NCBI GenBank assembly: GCA_946405645.1
Contig: CAMJHW010000083.1
Location: 1-6,230 of the forward strand
Direction: 5' to 3'
Source: an uncultured Bacteroidales bacterium
GTDB taxonomy: Bacteria; Bacteroidota; Bacteroidia; Bacteroidales; UBA932
DNA length: 6,230 nt
How positions within the stretch are numbered: position 1 is the first letter of the stretch; the number at the start of each line of letters is the position of its first letter. Under the pieces are notes generated by a model that did not search any database, was not told the origin of the DNA, and saw only the letters and a list, made by a program, of their open reading frames with translations. Shown piece after piece: positions 4,753-6,230 of this stretch. Position numbers and translations under genes: made by a program.

Positions 4753-6230
4753 TTCATGAAGTCTTTGAGGATCGCATCGAGCTCGTCGAACGTAGTGACG
4801 AGGACCTGGCGGGGTTTCGATCCCTCCTGAGGACCCACGATGCCGGCGGCCTGGAGCTGATCCATTACACGACCTGCCTTTGCATAACCCATACCAAGTT
4901 TGCGCTGGAGGTCGGAAGTCGAGCCCCTTTGTGACATGACGACCATCCTGGCCGCTTCTTCGAAGCGCTCATCGAGGTCTTTCATGTCTATCATGCCACC
5001 TCCTGCTTCGCCTTCCGCAGGCTCGGGTGAAGGGAGATAGTACGGGGTATTGTAGCTCTTCTTATAGCCTTGCTGGTCACCGATGAACTCCGTGATGGAG
5101 TTGATCTCGTCGTTGGAAATGTATCCGCACTGGATGCGCTCCGTCTCGACACCGGCATAGTAAAGCATGTCTCCACGGCCGATGAGCTTCTCGGCGCCCG
5201 TGGCGTCGAGGATGGTGTTGGAGTCCACGCGCGTGGAGACGCGGAAGGCAATCCTGGCAGGGAAATTGGCCTTGATGAGACCGGTGATGACGTCAACTGA
5301 CGGCCTCTGTGTGGCTATTACGACGTGGATTCCGGCGGCGCGGCCTTTCTGGGCCAGGCGAACGATGGATCCCATGATGCTCTTCTGCATGTTCCTGGCC
5401 TCGGAGCCGCTGCCACCGGACATGGCCAGGTCGGCATACTCGTCGATGACGACTACGAGGTAGGGGAGGAAGCGGTGACCGTGCTCGGGATTGAGCTTGC
5501 GGTCCTTGTAGCGCTCGTTGTAAAGCTTGATATTGTTGACGAAAGCCTTGCTGAGGAGCTCGTACCGCTCGTCCATCTCGGTACAGAGCGAACGCAGGAT
5601 CTTCTCGGCGTCCTTGGGCTTCTTGACGATTGCGCTGTCGGCTTCCTCTTCCTCGTCCGCGGCAGTGGGCAGGACGGCAAGGTAGTGCTTGAGAAGCCTG
5701 CCGTATGCGGAAAACTCCACCATCTTGGGGTCGATGAAGACCATCTTCATCTCGGCCGGATGCTTGGAATACAGCAGTGAAGCGATGAGGACGTTGAGGC
5801 CGACGGATTTGCCCTGCTTGGTGGCTCCGGCCACGAGCAGGTGCGGCGCGTCGGCCAGGTCGAAGACCTTGACCTTCTTGGTGATGGTACATCCTATGGC
5901 GACCGGGAGGTCGGCCTTGCTGTTGCGGAACGCTTCGTCGTTCAGCAGGCCTTTGAGCGGGACGATGGAAGGCTTGTCGTTGGCCACTTCGATGCCGACG
6001 GAGTCGGGCAGGGTGACGATACGGACTCCGCGGGCGTTGAGCGACATGGCTATGTCGTCCTGCAGGCTGCGGATGTTGGCTATCTTGACGCCTGGGGCGG
6101 GATAGACCTTGTAAAGTGTGACGGTCGGGCCGACGACGGCCTTGACGTCCACGATCTCGATCTTGTAGTTCCTGAGGGTGGAGCGTATCTTGTTGTTGTT
6201 GCGGTTGAGCTCCTCGTCGGAGACTATCTG
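4749..6230 (-). CDS. ftsK: DNA translocase FtsK, C-terminal part (5' end outside window)
   Basis: 493 codons are visible and the frame stays open to the right edge; the GTG at 6152 is an internal valine, not a start. FtsK is a septum-located ATP-driven pump that moves chromosome ends and activates XerCD recombination at dif. Visible residues 1-125 form the alpha domain (GPTVTLYKVYPAPGVKI near 34). The beta RecA-type motor follows: Walker A GATKQGKS at 135-142 (bases 5805-5828), DPKMVEF at 167, Walker B LVVVIDEYADLAM at 258-270, then RLAQKGRAAGIHVVIATQRP near 291-310. The winged-helix gamma domain, which reads polar DNA motifs, lies near 429-478 (RGSTSDLQRKLGMGYAKAGR, then GSKPRQV). The N-terminal membrane segments must lie to the right. 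An acidic insert (ADEEEEAD) at about 191-198 looks typical of Bacteroidota FtsK. The gene is intact as far as seen and is followed by lolA with a four-base overlap. Confidence 0.97.
   Translation of the reverse strand, partial: QIVSDEELNRNNNKIRSTLRNYKIEIVDVKAVVGPTVTLYKVYPAPGVKIANIRSLQDDIAMSLNARGVRIVTLPDSVGIEVANDKPSIVPLKGLLNDEAFRNSKADLPVAIGCTITKKVKVFDLADAPHLLVAGATKQGKSVGLNVLIASLLYSKHPAEMKMVFIDPKMVEFSAYGRLLKHYLAVLPTAADEEEEADSAIVKKPKDAEKILRSLCTEMDERYELLSKAFVNNIKLYNERYKDRKLNPEHGHRFLPYLVVVIDEYADLAMSGGSGSEARNMQKSIMGSIVRLAQKGRAAGIHVVIATQRPSVDVITGLIKANFPARIAFRVSTRVDSNTILDATGAEKLIGRGDMLYYAGVETERIQCGYISNDEINSITEFIGDQQGYKKSYNTPYYLPSPEPAEGEAGGGMIDMKDLDERFEEAARMVVMSQRGSTSDLQRKLGMGYAKAGRVMDQLQAAGIVGPQEGSKPRQVLVTTFDELDAILKDFMK

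Noticed and set aside
5325..5780. Plus-strand open frame of 151 codons opposite ftsK
   Set aside because: It lies wholly opposite the conserved FtsK motor and has no domain or leader of its own.
5293..5892. Long minus-strand open frame of 199 codons, rich in Arg, Gln and Pro, inside ftsK
   Set aside because: It is an out-of-frame shadow of the FtsK motor domain, which carries Walker A, Walker B and the conserved TQRP region in the true frame.
6150..6152. GTG as a start codon for a 467-residue FtsK
   Set aside because: The frame continues upstream to the window edge with 26 further codons that read as FtsK alpha-domain sequence, so this is an internal valine.

Overview
The window looks like chromosomal core DNA from a Bacteroidota bacterium, most likely order Bacteroidales. 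An Alistipes/Rikenellaceae-like source is possible but is only an impression from the FtsK sequence. Several signs support Bacteroidota: the FtsK style (GATKQGKS Walker A, long acidic insert after it), a DUF6057-type membrane protein, a Bacteroidota-type PD40/TolB-like lipoprotein, gene starts without Shine-Dalgarno sequences, and a C-terminal tail at the left edge that ends like SusD/RagB proteins. Base composition by eye is slightly above 50% GC and even throughout. I see no insertion sequence, phage gene, tRNA, rRNA or CRISPR array.

Layout. Positions 1-39 hold the last 12 codons of a plus-strand gene, possibly SusD/RagB-like. Positions 40-112 are the only intergenic gap and contain a strong intrinsic terminator (62-95) reading rightward. 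Everything from 113 to the right edge is a dense minus-strand gene train, transcribed right to left: ftsK (5' end outside the window) > lolA-like > DUF362 double [4Fe-4S] ferredoxin-like protein > DUF6057-like membrane protein > PD40/TolB-like lipoprotein with a CxxCH motif. The junctions are a 4-nt ATGA overlap, a 5-nt gap, a 4-nt gap and another 4-nt ATGA overlap. One polycistronic unit is therefore very likely. The plus-strand gene converges on it.

How the genes may work together. FtsK (chromosome translocation at the septum) and LolA (periplasmic lipoprotein chaperone) are an old neighbour pair also seen in E. coli. The three downstream genes have no settled function. They encode a cytoplasmic iron-sulfur protein, an inner-membrane protein with a helical-repeat domain, and an exported lipoprotein with a beta-propeller and a possible haem or metal site. 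The last two are translationally coupled, so they may form an envelope complex. The lipoprotein is also a plausible client of the LolA made from the same transcript. The least described part of the window is this DUF6057/PD40-CxxCH pair.
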